A stretch of 64,000 nt of DNA. Origin: Cranoglanis bouderius (Eukaryota; Chordata; Actinopteri; Siluriformes; Cranoglanididae). Shown piece by piece: positions 10,063 through 22,559 of the stretch. The stretch covers positions 14,118,574-14,182,573 of the forward strand of contig CM042540.1 of assembly GCA_023630585.1 (NCBI GenBank), given 5' to 3'. Position numbers and translations under genes: made by a program. The notes beneath the pieces were generated by a model. The model searched no databases and was not told the origin of the DNA. It saw only the letters and a list, made by a program, of their open reading frames with translations. Numbering within the stretch: position 1 is the first letter of the stretch; each line of letters opens with the position of its first letter.

Positions 10063-11461
10063 AAATTCAGGCACTGTGATGTACTTGCCAATATTCTTGA
10101 TGTTTCCATTTACTGATGTCAGAAAAAAAAGGCTTTCTCAAAAACTGACAATTAGACCAACAGCCTGCCTTCTTTCTTTTGCTTCCTTCCCTCCTACCTT
10201 TTCAGCTGACTTATCTCACTATCCTCGTACAACCATCATAAAACCCATTAGCCTTCATTTGTTTTGTTCAGTCTGGCTACCATGCTATTCACTTTGTACC
10301 CTGTACAAAACTCTTTTAGAATTATGGGTAGTTGCCCAGTTCGGAGAAGACTGAGATATCTTGCCTTTGGAAAATCAATATCATATCCAGTTATATACAG
10401 TAGTTGCTGTCATTTTAACATTGCCAACATAGACTTATGTCAGTTTGTTCACATTTATAGCTGTTTGTTGTATTTGTGAGTTTCTTTATTGGCTGGAATT
10501 GATGTCACTGAGGACAACAATTGTTTTGACTAAACTGAAAATCCTGAAAAACTGACGTGCCAGAGTGTAAGTCTGAAAGTTCTGGCACATCTGGAGACTT
10601 GCTGAATGTGTCACTCAAGAATTGCATAAACCTCCATGTGTTAAATCTAGTGGATCAAAGGTGACGATGTACCTTCTGCCTAATTGTAATATTTGAATAT
10701 CCAGAAGAATTAATAAACTGATATTTGGTTAACTGCTAGGGAAGAAAAACACGTTTTTAATATGACACAATCAAGTATCATTTTTTCACTGCAGTTCAAT
10801 TTTTCTGTCTGTATAAAAATGAAATGATTCACAGATTGGCATGCAGTGTGACTTCTAATGTCAAATGTGCTTAATCTGCAATTCCAATGTTGTTGATTTA
10901 AGACTGTAGTTTAAGGCTTTTAATGGATATGTACTGAGTGTTATTGGAATAGTATTGTCATACTGTGAGCTTCATATCTGACTACCCACCTTTTCCCACG
11001 ATTTCTTTCAGTCTTGATGCACCTCTAAAATTGCACACCAAGTTTCTACATCAAAATATTTCCAGACATGGGTTTTTGTTTTTCCATATTTTCCACAATG
11101 ACTTCTTGTGGTCATAGGGCATAACAACTACCCAAATATTTCAGTACTCAAATACTGGCATCTCAGTAACAGAAACGGTTAAGCAGGTATCTTTATAGCC
11201 TGTGCACATTCCTAATCTATCACAATCAGAGACTGTTACTCAAATTCCCCAATCAACCTACAGAAGGCTATGGTGGTATTAGTAAAACTTTAGAGATGAG
11301 TATATATTACATAAATTACATAAATCTCTATTTCTGAATATGAATTTAAACAGAAATACCATATGAAATCAGACCTACATTACGAACATAAATCAAACGA
11401 TTTTTTGCTCACTATTTACTCAGGTCCAAAAGTTCCATAGTACTGGTTGTACAAGGATAGT

Positions 11462-11670
<209 letters not shown>

Positions 11671-11675
11671 ACACA

Positions 11676-12222
11676 CAGTACTGTGCAAAAGTTTTAGGCA
11701 CCCTATTTTTTTTAGTACAAACTTTGTTATAGATTTTTTTTATTTTATGACTTCTATATTATCAAGTCAGTCAAAAAACATTTTAGAGTCCCAAACATTA
11801 GTTTTCTAGCACAGTATTAAATGTTACAGAAAAATGTTTGTATGTCATTAAAGAAAGCAGCATATTACATAAGAGACACTTTTCAGACAAAAAACACAAT
11901 GAAGGCTGCTGGGTTTTGCTGCAAAAATAAGAAGCAAGTGCGAAAGTTAAAGTCCCCAGAAGAACTGTGGCTGGTTCTGCAAGATGCTCAATAAAACTTA
12001 CCAGCTCATTTCCTTATAAAACTGCACAAATTGTACCAGAGACTACTATTTTTATTTATTTAAAAAAAAAATAATTGTCACACCAAATACTGACTTTGTT
12101 TAATTTTCTACTGTTTACTTGTTTATTTGTTTTTATGTAGAAACATTTAATTTCAATATTTTGAAGGTATCTTTGCTCTACAGCATTTCTTTGCATGTGC
12201 CTAAAACTTTTGCATAGTACTG
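11676..12222. mobile_element. Tc1-type MITE, complete copy (CAGTACTG family)
   Basis: The left end CAGTACTGTGCAAAAG and the right end CTTTTGCATAGTACTG form inverted repeats of about 26 bp with one mismatch, and TA follows the right end (12223-12224). The interior contains a fragment that reads like the remnant of a transposase 3' end (GAAGAACTGTGGCTGG) but no open frame. A closely similar copy starts at 55785. It is non-autonomous and most likely mobilised by a Tc1/mariner transposase. Confidence 0.8.
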
Positions 12223-12232
12223 TATATCACAA

Positions 12233-12257
12233 CTTTTTTTTTTTTTTTTTTTTTTTT
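12233..12257 (+). repeat. Poly-T tract
   Basis: About 25 T residues right after the MITE. Confidence 0.9.
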
Positions 12258-13460
12258 GAGTTAAATCAAGACTTGGCCGAGTCAGATACAAGCTTATTCT
12301 GAAGCATGGTAAATAAACAGTGTTTTGTTGAAATGTTAAGCAGTACATCGCTGAAAGACTTGAATCTGCAGGCTGAACTTTTTGAATACTGACATATGTA
12401 ACAACGATACACTTTAGAGCTATTTTAATATTATCTGAAAGCATCTATATTTTAAAGTGATATGCCGTGACTTCTTAAATGTCAAACAGCTGATGTGTCA
12501 GAAATACTATTAATATAATGGCATTTGATTTCTTTACCTGAGGTTAGCGTGGGACACACAGGCAGCAGCTAAAAGAGTGCCACATATCTATTATAGAAAT
12601 GATTAATTAACCTGAGTTATACTTTTTGTGCAGGCCACTCATCAAAAAAGAGGACTATAACCTAGAAAATGTCTACTAATATTATTGGATAAACCATTAA
12701 ACAATATTGTAGATATTGGCAAGCTGACTTGTATTGTATATGCTTTATTAATTTAGCAAATGCTTACACCTATGCATTCTTGTACTTCATTTATTACTTT
12801 TGTTACCTTTGGTTTGTTTTTACTGATGACAATATATTTCATGTTCATGGGCTTGTGGAGAAATTCTGATGTTATGAAAAAAATATGAAGTATTTAGACA
12901 GTAGATTTACATGTAAAGCTTTTTTGTAAACTGACTCTGTTATTCTTGTATTTTACAGCAGTTTTTAAATTAAATATAGAAATAATAGAAAAAAATATAT
13001 ATAAAATTGCTAAACTACAAGTGAATTTGATAAAGATGAATTAGTAATTTGTGTATTCAGATTGAGGTTTGGACCAATTTTTATAGAAGAGAATCTATCA
13101 ATTAAAGATGTTGCACTTTCATAAAGAAACAAAGCAGTGAAGATGTGACCTATTTTGAAACAAACTGTTACATTTCTTAACTTATGTACAGAAATTCACA
13201 ATAAAATTCTATATCTCAATGTGCAATCAGTGTATGTATAAATAATAAATCTATATACAAGAGAAAATGATATTGTTTGGAGATCATTATGCTGACATTT
13301 CCTTACTGATAAATGTCTTACTTTGAGATTGTTGGCAGTAAGTGACTGTCTTTTAGCCAAACAGTTTGTACAGTGTGAGGCTCTCTAAATTACTTTTTCC
13401 TGATGTGCTTGTATTCCAATACAAAAACCAGAATATGTTGCTGCTGTATGAAGCCATATA

Positions 13461-13468
13461 TGTATATA
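13461..13468 (+). promoter_or_regulatory. foxo1: Pumilio-type motif near presumed 3' UTR end
   Basis: TGTATATA fits UGUANAUA and sits in the block that resembles the distal human FOXO1 3' UTR, where I recall TGTACATA at the matching place. A position-conserved Pumilio site is an inference. Confidence 0.35.
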
Positions 13469-13619
13469 AATGATCTTAAACCAAGAAAAATCTGGTGTGT
13501 GTCTTGCGTTTTCATTTAATTGAGGTGGTTATAGGGTGACATTTTAAATACCACAGGATAGGTTTTTTTTTTATGATTTATATGTCGGATGTGTTGCATG
13601 CATTTGTGTTGCCTCTATT

Positions 13620-14010
13620 CAGTCCCTCCAGGATTTTGTGACTTTTGCGATCGCAGTATTTAACACAAAATCAAGGAAACTGCAATATTTGGAGGAGCTT
13701 GCAATTTTTAAAAATTAAAGCACATTTTCTGCAGATTTGGGCCAAGACTCATCATGTGATGTCATCACAATACGCATTCAGTCAAAGCCCTCTTTGATTC
13801 ACGTGCCTCAAACATGAGTACAGCTAAAAGGTCTCATTTACTAACAAACATCACTGCGAAAGACCGTGCAAAACAGTTTAGTGCAATTACAATTTTGCCA
13901 GTTAGTTTCCTGCAAAAAAGCACAAAAACAAATTTTGAAAAAGGCTGCAGCAAAATTGAGCAATTTGGGCCGCAACAATTAAAAAAAAAAAAAAACTCTG
14001 TGAAATCCTG
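13620..14010 (+). mobile_element. Possible non-autonomous DNA transposon (CAGTCCCTCCAGG family)
   Basis: It starts with CAGTCCCTCCAGGATTTT and ends with GTGAAATCCTG, the start of the inverse of that terminus; the final GAGGGACTG expected on the right is replaced by other sequence. I recall this terminus from teleost interspersed repeats. A 65-codon open frame (13814-14011) begins MSTAKRSHLLTNITAKDRAKQ and is lysine-rich; it may be an element-derived protein fragment. Superfamily not determined. Confidence 0.5.
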
Positions 14011-15075
14011 ACATACTATCTATTTATGTGATGTCGTGAATACTGGTTGCTCTATTAACAGAAACCCAGGGTTATCTGAAGTCATGGATTTTTCTCTCCA
14101 CACACAGTAAGCTTAAAGCAGAGTATGAGAATTCCAGTCTTAAAATGTAGACTAGATGGAGAACAAGCTTTTCGAACTTTTAATATGATGTTGATATGCT
14201 GAAAGCTAAAGGTATACCTAGCTATAGTAAAAAAAAAATGAAGTTAAATGTTTAAGCCTGGGAAAGATTTATTACACTAATAAAGTCATTTATTTAAAAA
14301 TTCAAATCCTAGCAATTTTAATGAGGGTTAAGTTGTAGGGATCCTAATAGTGGTCTTAGCATTAAAATTATTGCACTTACAGTAGACTATTTCTAATGGT
14401 TTAAGATGACATGTTCATGTGATCTCACTTTAGATATGTACAAGAAAAAATCTGTCAAAGTTCAAAATTCAAGGAAGTGATGCAAGATTACTTTAGCTGG
14501 ATAGCATTTACTAAAACTGTGTATGCATGAAGAACCCAGTCACCTCAGCACAGACTTCATGTCCTTTTGACCCATGCTCTGGCTCTCTCCTGATGGGGAG
14601 ATATGATCAGCTGTGGACTTCAAAGCCAGACAGCAGTGGGCAGAGCAGTCATGAGAAAAGCTGTGGGGTTTCAGAGCCCTCACTTCTGATAGTACAGAAA
14701 GCCGACAGGGAGAAAATATGTGCAGATCTGGCACTTCTTGCTCCTCTCGCTCCTCCAAGTCTGGCTATAGAGTTTCTCTTATGACTCTGACTTCCAGCTG
14801 GGGCCTCATAGTTGGAACAATACCAAGTTGGAGCCCAGGCTTTCCTGCCTCACAAACGTAGAGCCAGGAATTCTCAGGCCACCGGCTATAGCTATGAAAT
14901 AACTCTATATCCCTTTAAGATCCCTGAAACGAAGGTGAAAATGCCCTGAAATGGTTCAAACCCCAAAGCGGTTCAGCTGAGGTCTCGGCTGCAGCTGGGA
15001 AAAGGACAGGTGGAAATGCTGAACGCTGACTGAGAGCTGGCATTCGTTTCTCATCCTCATAATTCCCCTGAGTTT

Positions 15076-15078
<3 letters not shown>
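14011..15078. other. Intergenic spacer, no gene recognised
   Basis: 14520-15060 is less AT-rich and more complex than its surroundings, with an 85-codon frame on the plus strand and a 72-codon frame on the minus strand that do not resemble known proteins. It may hold a regulatory element; there is no direct proof. Confidence 0.35.
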
Positions 15079-15110
<32 letters not shown>

Positions 15111-15252
15111 TCTAATGGTGTGGTCCAATGTTCCCTTTAAACAGCGTGTGTTGACAGAGGGGAGAGTGCAGGGAGGAGGAAAGCACAGAGGGAGGGAGGG
15201 GACAGCTCCCACTTGGAGGCTGATTCTGAGCAGACTCCTGAGGAATTCACTG

Positions 15253-15342
<90 letters not shown>

Positions 15343-15635
15343 CGCTGTGTGGCTGGGGTGGACAGCAGCCAAAAGCATATGCCACCTTTGCATTCTCCCA
15401 GCAGAAAGGTGAGGAAGGTGGGTAAAGGCTACATCCGGACACATACCAACACTTTTTCCCCCCCGCATTTCCCTTCTCCCCTTGAAATGAAGTGGTCTTC
15501 ATTCAACAATAAGGTAAAAGAAAACCTGAGAAATTTGAATCATTGTCCATTTTTTTATAAAATTAACATTTTACATTTAATCCATATATGCTTTTTTTAT
15601 CCACAGAAACATTTTTTTTTTTTTTTTTTTTTTTT
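15079..15635. repeat. Poly-T, (GT)n and poly-T tracts
   Basis: Poly-T of about 31 at 15079-15109, an 86-bp (GT)n at 15256-15341, and poly-T of 24 at 15612-15635. The open frames over the GT tract are artefacts. Confidence 0.95.
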
Positions 15636-16164
15636 ACTGAGATGAACATACTTGCACTAATCATTTTATTCCACATTTAATACTTATGTAAGCTTTGAGG
15701 ACAAGTGTTACGCATCTATCTCCCAGTTCTATGCTGGTGTAAATGAGACACAATGGGGCTGAGACCAGAGGGTCTAACACTTCATGCCACTTGTATCTAG
15801 GGAACACACCTGATAGGAACAGAGACACATGGGAAACACTGAAGGGATTTCTTCCATTCCACATGCTTTAACAATGCGATCTGTACGTCTCATCTTTTTT
15901 GCTCAATTCTGAAGGGTATAAAAGGGTATACAATTGAGATAATCAAGTATAATTTAGCATTCAGTGCTCACACATGAACGCTAAATTTGAACACACTTTG
16001 TTTAAAAATAAACACAAGTTTTAAGTTTGTAGTAAAAGGTTTATCATGAAAATAGCAGCGTTGAAGAGCTGCAATCGCCTGCTGTCACTATCATTATATA
16101 AATATAATTCAATGAATATTATAAATATAATTTACACTTATTTAAGAAATGCACTGCTCACAAA

Positions 16165-16436
16165 CATCATAAGATAATAACAGGAGGTGGGCGACACCTT
16201 GGATGGGGAGCCAAACCATCACAGGACATAATCACATACACTACAAACAATCTGGAAATGCCAATCAGCCTACAACACAAGTCTTTAGACTGGGGATGAA
16301 ACCGGAGTACCTGGAGGAAACGCCGAAGCATGGGGAGAACATGCAATCTCCACACACAAAGGGCAGAGGAGGGAATTGAACCCCCAACCCTGGAGTTATG
16401 AGGCAAATGTGCTAACTAATCCATCTTGCCCCCCTT
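16165..16436 (-). repeat. tRNA-derived SINE, family A
   Basis: On the minus strand the element begins near 16436 with a tRNA-like head. Its B box GGTTCAATTCC is at 16372-16382 and the region around 16407-16432 corresponds to a degraded A box. Then follow GAGATTGCATGTTCTCCCC, a middle with CCAGTCTAAAGAC, and a tail near 16170. Related copies are at 50083-50195 (head) and 58583-58876 (5'-truncated). tRNA-derived SINEs are transcribed by RNA polymerase III and moved by LINE enzymes; this copy is diverged. Confidence 0.75.
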
Positions 16437-16678
16437 GTGGCACATCCATGAAATGGAAAGTTAGTTCTGGTTATTACTTAAGTTATAGCAGCTATAAACA
16501 GATGTTCCCTCTATTTTCTCTCTCTCTCTCTCTTAAAGTTAATAAGGCAAACAAATTACAGCTTACCATATTACCAAGAAAAAATGCTGACACTAGAGAC
16601 TCCTTCCAAAAGTGCTAAATAAACATCTCCTCACTGAAACCTTCACCATATTAACAAATACACACATTTTTAAGCTGA

Positions 16679-16760
16679 TAGTATAGAAATGATAATGTAT
16701 TAGAAAAGCACGTTAATATAAACCTATGATTTGAATTACACTTCGTATTATTCTATGAGC
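16679..16760. repeat. Fragment of dispersed family D
   Basis: TATAGAAATGATAATGTATT followed by TAGAA, AGCACG and TTAATATAA occurs here and, with small changes, at 51836-51890. The family is described at 28687-29460. Confidence 0.5.
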
Positions 16761-16880
16761 TGTTGTTTTAGAAAATGAATAATTAAACCAATCCTTAAAC
16801 CATAGACCATGGTCAAGATCATCTTATTTAGTAAAGACAGTGTTCAATGTGAAGCAAACGCTACCATTTAGTGATGATCT

Positions 16881-17304
16881 CAAGTTCAAGTTCAAGTGGC
16901 TTTATTGTCCTTTCAACCATATAAAGCTGGTACAGTACACAGCGAAACGAAACAACGTTCCTCCAGGACCATGGTGCTACATAAAACAACACACTAAACT
17001 GCATGAGACGACACAGAACTAAATAAGATCTACACATTCTACATAAAGTGCACGTGCAAACAACACAAGACTCCTAAAACAGGACAATGGGCACAGTAAG
17101 TAACAGTGTCGTGCCGACCAGTACACAGTTCTAGTGTGAAAGTGTCAAATATAACAGGTAGTGCAAAAGAATAACAATATAATTTTAAAAATGCTGTGAA
17201 TCTAAACATAACATACTATGACATAGTATTCAGCAGATTAGCCTATACCATATGTGGACATAGCAAAAATTGCAAAGGGAGTGGGATGGTGTTCAATTCA
17301 GCAT

Positions 17305-17381
<77 letters not shown>

Positions 17382-17868
17382 AGTCCATTCTCTGAGTATT
17401 GAGGAGTCTGATGGCTTGGGGGAAGAAGCTGTTACACAGTCTGGCCGTGAGGGCCCGAATGCTTCGGTACCTTTTTCCAGACGGCAGTAGGGTGAAGAGT
17501 TTGTGTGAGGGGTGTGTGGGGACATCCACAATACTGGTGGCTTTGTGAATGCAGCGTGTGGTGTAAATGTCTATGATGGTGGGAAGAGAGACCCCGATGA
17601 TCTTCTCAGCTGTCCTCACTACCCGCTGCAAGGTCTTGCGATCTGATACGGTGCAATTTCCGAACCAGGCAGTGATGCAGCTACTCAGGGTGCTCTCAAT
17701 AGTTCCTTTATAAAATGTGGTGAGGATGGGGGGTGGGAGATGGGCTTTTTTCAGCCTTCTCAGAAAGTATAGATGCCGCTGTGCTTTCTTTGTGATGGAG
17801 CTGGTGTTCAGGGACCAGGTGAGGTTCTCCGCCAGGTGAACACCAAGGAATTTGGTGCTCTTTGTGCC
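16881..17868 (-). mobile_element. Jockey-superfamily LINE (L2/Rex1-like), 5'-truncated 3' end
   Basis: The minus strand carries the end of a reverse-transcriptase ORF (17380-17868) and then a 3' UTR to about 16881, finishing in a short CTTGAA repeat, the kind of tail LINEs of this group have. A (GT)n tract (17306-17380) sits in the 3' UTR right after the stop codon. The 5' part is missing, as is usual for LINE insertions. Confidence 0.85.
17380..17868 (-). pseudogene. LINE reverse-transcriptase C-terminal fragment
   Basis: An open frame of about 162 codons runs from 17868 to a TGA at 17380-17382. It reads GTKSTKFLGVHLAENL, then TWSLNTSSITKKAQ, HLYFLRRLKKA, ILTTFYKGTIES, CITAWFGNCT, KTLQRVVRTAEKI, HPSHKLFTLLPSGKRYRSI and ends RLLNTQRMD. 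This is the well-known C-terminal region downstream of the reverse-transcriptase core in teleost LINEs usually labelled 'mobile element jockey'. The catalytic core is absent, so the fragment is not functional, but the frame is unbroken, suggesting a fairly young insertion. Confidence 0.88.
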
Positions 17869-17879
17869 ATGGTGCTTTC

Positions 17880-18560
17880 AGGTAACTAAGCCAAGAAAGT
17901 ATCTTTTATATCAGTGAAAAAGGGTAACCATTTTAAACTAGTGCCCTCAATATATCTAACGTTACTTTTATTTCTCATTTGCTTATGAGGTGATGGTCTT
18001 TGGCAGGTTGTGGTGTGGTGGTCGGAATCGAGTCGGTTCCACTCCACTATTTGGAGGGATTTCAAATCACTGAAGCTCCACACAAAGTGAACATGACCAG
18101 CAAAACCATCAACCCATATGGAGGGGTGAGGGGGTGGGGAGGTGGGGCAGGGATGTGGAGAGAAAGCCCTCTTGGCAAAAGGAGAAGCAGATGTATTTAG
18201 TTAGTTAGATGAGAGATGGCATAGCGTCTCATGCTGGCATGGTGATAACTGTCCTCAGTTGACTCTTCTGTGGAGTTGTGTAGAGAGAAGCAGAGCTGAA
18301 GAAAGCTTTGTGCTGTCTGCATGCTATCCAGCTAAAAGTAAGCCAGGTCAACCAATGAACACTGGAAATGACTTAAATTACTTTTAAAACAATTAGGAAA
18401 AGAAGAAAACTCCCAATGATTAGCTATAATGTGCCAAAGCACAATTGGAAATGTATGATGTATGTGAGGAAGTAGAAAGAAATTATGCCAACAAATTATT
18501 TTCTCAATTCTATACTAAGTTACAGTTTGGGAAAAGATTTGAATAAGCAAGTTAGTAAGT
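17880..18560. other. Intergenic spacer
   Basis: No recognisable gene or repeat family. 18115-18160 is G-rich. Confidence 0.4.
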
Positions 18561-18565
18561 TAGTA

Positions 18566-18566
18566 A

Positions 18567-18662
<96 letters not shown>
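18566..18662. repeat. (TA)n(TG)n microsatellite
   Basis: (TA)n at 18566-18582, then (TG)n with one TATG interruption up to 18662. Confidence 0.95.
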
Positions 18663-18664
<2 letters not shown>

Positions 18665-19094
18665 CTAGTTATTTCAAAATCAAACATTAAAGCACAAACT
18701 GTTTTGTGACAGTGCCCCAGTGTTAACATAAAGCACTATTCTACTGTCACAGCACATATGATTTGTGGCCTCACTGCTCCCCACAAATGGGTTTCATTAG
18801 CATAGCCTTATGTCATTCTGCTAAGCATGAAGCATGCCAGAAATAAAGGCTTGGTGGGGGGGAAAAGCCATCTCTCTTTTTTCACAGCAAATACAAAGAG
18901 ACACATAGCACTAAAGCACTCTGCAGGAGAGAGATCACCACACACAAACACAGTACCTTCCAATGTTATTGTGCCTTAAGAAAACTGGAGCAAAAAGAGC
19001 ATATAAAATGACTTTGTTTACTCAAACTATCATGTAACCCTATCCATTAGTTGAGGTAAAATTTCTCTACACACTAAAACACACAAATACAGTC

Positions 19095-19405
19095 AACTAA
19101 GTCCTGTAAGTTGTGAGGTGGGGCCTCCATGGATCGGACTTGCTGGTCCAGCACATCCCACAGATGCATGACTGGACTGAGACCCGGGGAATTTGGAGGC
19201 CAAGTAAACACCTTGAACACTTTGTCATGTTCCTGAAATTATTCCTGAACAATTTTTGCAGTGTGGCAGGGCGCATTATCCTGCTGAAAGAGGCTGATGC
19301 CATTAGGGAATACTGTTGCCATGAAGGAGTGTACTTGGTCTGCAACAGTGTTTAGGTAGGTGGTATGTGTCAGAGTAACATCCACATGAATGCCGGGACT
19401 GTATA
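19095..19405 (-). mobile_element. Tc1-like transposase fragment (family with FQQDNAPCHTAK)
   Basis: The minus strand reads GIHVDVTLTHTTYLN, then FQQDNAPCHTAKIVQE (second catalytic Asp region), and later SPGLSPVMHLWDVLDQQVRSMEAPP. In intact relatives the last motif is NPIEHLW; here the catalytic Glu is Met. Only the last third of the ORF is present, and it contains frame problems near TAKIVQE. The plus-strand fragment at 47012-47312 belongs to the same family and covers the region before this one. Confidence 0.8.
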
Positions 19406-19415
19406 TGTATATATG

Positions 19416-20640
19416 CAGTGCTCTCCACTAATATTGACAGCCTTGGTAAATATGAGGAATGAAGAAGGCTGTGAAAAATTGTCTTTATTGTTTAACCTTT
19501 TGATCTTTTGTTAAAAAAAATTCAAGTTAGGGGACTGGGATGGTCATGGCAGGACCTTGATTTTGTGGTCAGTAAACCATTTTTGTGTTGATTTTGATGT
19601 ATGTTTTGGATCATTGTCCTGCAGGAAGATCCAACCACGGCCAATTTTAAGCTTTCTGGCAGAGGCAGTCAGGTTTTCATTTAATCTGTTGATATTTAAT
19701 AGAGTCCATGATACCATGCATCCTAAAAAAAATGTCCAGGTCCTCTGGCAGAAAAACAGCCCCAAAACATTAAAGAGCCTCCACCATATTTAACCATGGG
19801 CATGAGGTACTTTTCCATATGGCTACCTCTCTGTGTGCACCAAAACCACCTCTGGTGTTTATTGCCAAAAAGCTCTATTTTGGTTTCATCTGACCATAGA
19901 ACCTGATCCCATTTGACATTCCAGTAGTGTCTGGCAAACTGAAGATGCTTGAGTTTGTTTTTTGATGAGAGTAGAGGCTTTTTTCTTGAAACCCTTCCAA
20001 ACAACTTGTGGTGATGTAGGTGACTTCGGATTGTAGTTTTGGAGACTTTCTGACCCCAAAACGCAGCTAACTTCTGCTGTGATCCTTGGAGATTTTTTTT
20101 ACCACTCGAACCATCCTCTTCACAGTGCATTGATACAATATAGACACACGTCCTCTTCCAGGTTCATAACATTTACAGTTGACTGGAACTTCTTAATTAT
20201 TGGCCCTGATGGTGGAAATGGGCATTTTCAATTGTGAAGCTCAACAACCTTTTGCCGCACATCACAGCTATATTACTTGGTCTTACCCATTGTTATGAAT
20301 GACTAAGGGAATTTGGCCTATGTGTTACCCCATATTTATACCCCTGTGAAACAGGAAGTCATGGTCGAACAATTTCCTGTTCCTAATCAACCAGGTTTAC
20401 TTAAAAAAATAAAATAAAATAAAATAAAATATCACTGGGAATATACTTCAAATATATTTTTCTCATATGAATTCATAGGGGTGGCAATAATTGTTGCACA
20501 TCTATATTTAACAAAGTTTTTTTTTTTTTTGATAAACCTGTATTTTGTTTGCAATTGTTTGATATCCATGAGAGCAGAGTATTTTAATGAATTTCTTTAA
20601 CAAAAGATCAAAAGGTTAAACAATAAAGACAACATATAAA
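19416..20640 (-). mobile_element. Tc1-like element with broken transposase (CAGTGCTCTCCACTAATA family)
   Basis: The left inverted repeat begins CAGTGCTCTCCACTAATA at 19416 and contains TTGTTTAACCTTTTGATC. Its inverse, GATCAAAAGGTTAAACAA, is at about 20607-20624, after which the terminal part of the right repeat is lost into a (TA)n tract. The transposase lies between on the minus strand. An (AAAAT)n tract lies at 20399-20431. The left end is preceded by TG rather than TA. Confidence 0.8.
19535..20292 (-). pseudogene. Broken Tc1-like transposase
   Basis: The start ATG at about 20292 (MGKTK) is followed at once by a stop. Downstream, open stretches read KTTIRSHLHHHKLFGRVSRKKPLLSSKNK, WDQVLWSDETKIELFGNK (first catalytic Asp in SDE), YGGGSLMFWGCFSA, then after a frameshift GRGWIFLQDNDPKHTSKSTQKW (second Asp). 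After KVLPWP the frame runs into unrelated sequence and the region with the catalytic Glu (PDLNPIENLW) is missing. The enzyme cannot be active. Confidence 0.85.
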
Positions 20641-20660
20641 GACAACTTCTTTATAAATAA

Positions 20661-20766
<106 letters not shown>

Positions 20767-20774
20767 AAGGCTAT

Positions 20775-20849
20775 GTTGTCTATGTGTTTCTTTGTCAGTG
20801 GGCAAACGTACAAAATCTGCAGGGGATCAAATAATTTTTTCCTTCACTG
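20775..20849. mobile_element. Terminal fragment of the CAGTG...GATCCCC Tc1 family
   Basis: Only the last 75 bases of a terminal repeat remain (TTTCTTTGTCAGTGGGCAAA, GGGGATCAAATAATTTTTTCC, CACTG) with TA at 20850-20851. It faces the next element across a (TA) spacer. Confidence 0.75.
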
Positions 20850-20859
20850 TATATATATA

Positions 20860-21454
<595 letters not shown>

Positions 21455-21589
21455 GAGACAGGTATGAACATAATCATCGGCCCAGTGAGGATAGGATAGT
21501 AATTAAGAAGTTTTAAACAGATGGAGATGTGATGATACTGGCTAGAAAATGATGAATGTGTATTTTTCCCCCCACAAACTGTGAGGTGG

Positions 21590-22215
21590 TCTAAAAGGCA
21601 AGAATTTCTGTGAGGATCACAGTTGGAGGATTTGCAGATGTGGCTTTGTATCCGAGGGTCACCAAGTTTCCAAAACTACAATAACACACCATTTCCATGT
21701 CAACAAGCTTTTTGAAAGGCTTGCCAATGAAAACCCTTCACTCTCCTCAAACCACATAGGTAGATTCCTGGTGTTTCCTAACAACATTGGAATCTTGATT
21801 AAAGGCAGGTTTTATGGACAGATGAGATCAAAATGTAGTTTATCTGGGCTCAGACATTAGTCATTTTGGGAAAAGAGTAGTGTTCAGGTGGAAAAGACTA
21901 ATAATATAATGTAATGTATGGTGTTGACTTGTCATAAGGCTGTTTTGCTTGCAAACATGCAGAGAACATCGCTACGACATGTGGCACTTTGACATTTAGT
22001 AGTAGACAAATCTCAAACAGAGTCACTGTTCATTTTTTTCCAGCAGAACAATAGACCGATTTCCTTCAAATTTGCACAAAAATGATACAATGACCACACA
22101 CACAATCAAGCTTTTGCAGTGTCTGTCACAGTCCCCTGATTTAAAGCAAATTGAAAACATGTGGGGCTGAGCTGAACTGAGTGCACAAGCAAGCACTGAG
22201 GATCTGGTGACATTT
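21590..22215 (+). mobile_element. Decayed Tc1-like transposase relic
   Basis: No open frame survives, but motifs appear in order: QVLWTDEIKM at 21806-21835 (first catalytic Asp in TDE), QQNNR at 22041-22055 where QQDND is expected (second Asp changed to Asn), and SQSPDLKQIENMWG ending near 22167 (catalytic Glu kept), followed by a stop. Terminal repeats were not found. This is the oldest Tc1 copy in the window. Confidence 0.7.
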
Positions 22216-22224
22216 TCATTCGTT

Positions 22225-22410
22225 TATTCATTCATCTTCAGTAAGCATTTTATTCTGGTCAGGGCTGTGGTGGATCTGGAGCCAATCCCGGGAACACTGA
22301 CTACAGGGCAGGAATGCACCGATGTATTCATCACAGGGCATCAGAAACACACTGAGTGACACCTGAAGGGACTTTAGGGTAGCCATCCCTCCTACAAAAA
22401 TGTTTTTACC
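22225..22410 (-). repeat. SINE/LINE-tail type repeat fragment
   Basis: It starts with ATTCATTCATCTTCAGTAAGC and contains TCTGGTCAGGGCTG and GATCTGGAGCCAATCCCGGG, a layout I know from common teleost interspersed repeats in which this is the 3' end on the minus strand. It is diverged. Confidence 0.5.
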
Positions 22411-22559
22411 AACACAATGTGCTGCACCACTGTTTCTCCTACCTGCAATTTAAATCAAGAAAAATAATGCAGGTTAATATGATACAAAATGTTTCTTTTA
22501 ATATTTCTTTTAACTGGTTTGAGTTGTGAGGGTGAAAAGCCGTAATGGCTCTGAAAAAC

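Noticed and set aside
17254..17490. Plus-strand 78-codon frame through the GT tract
   Set aside because: Artefact of the microsatellite and the antisense of the LINE reverse-transcriptase end.
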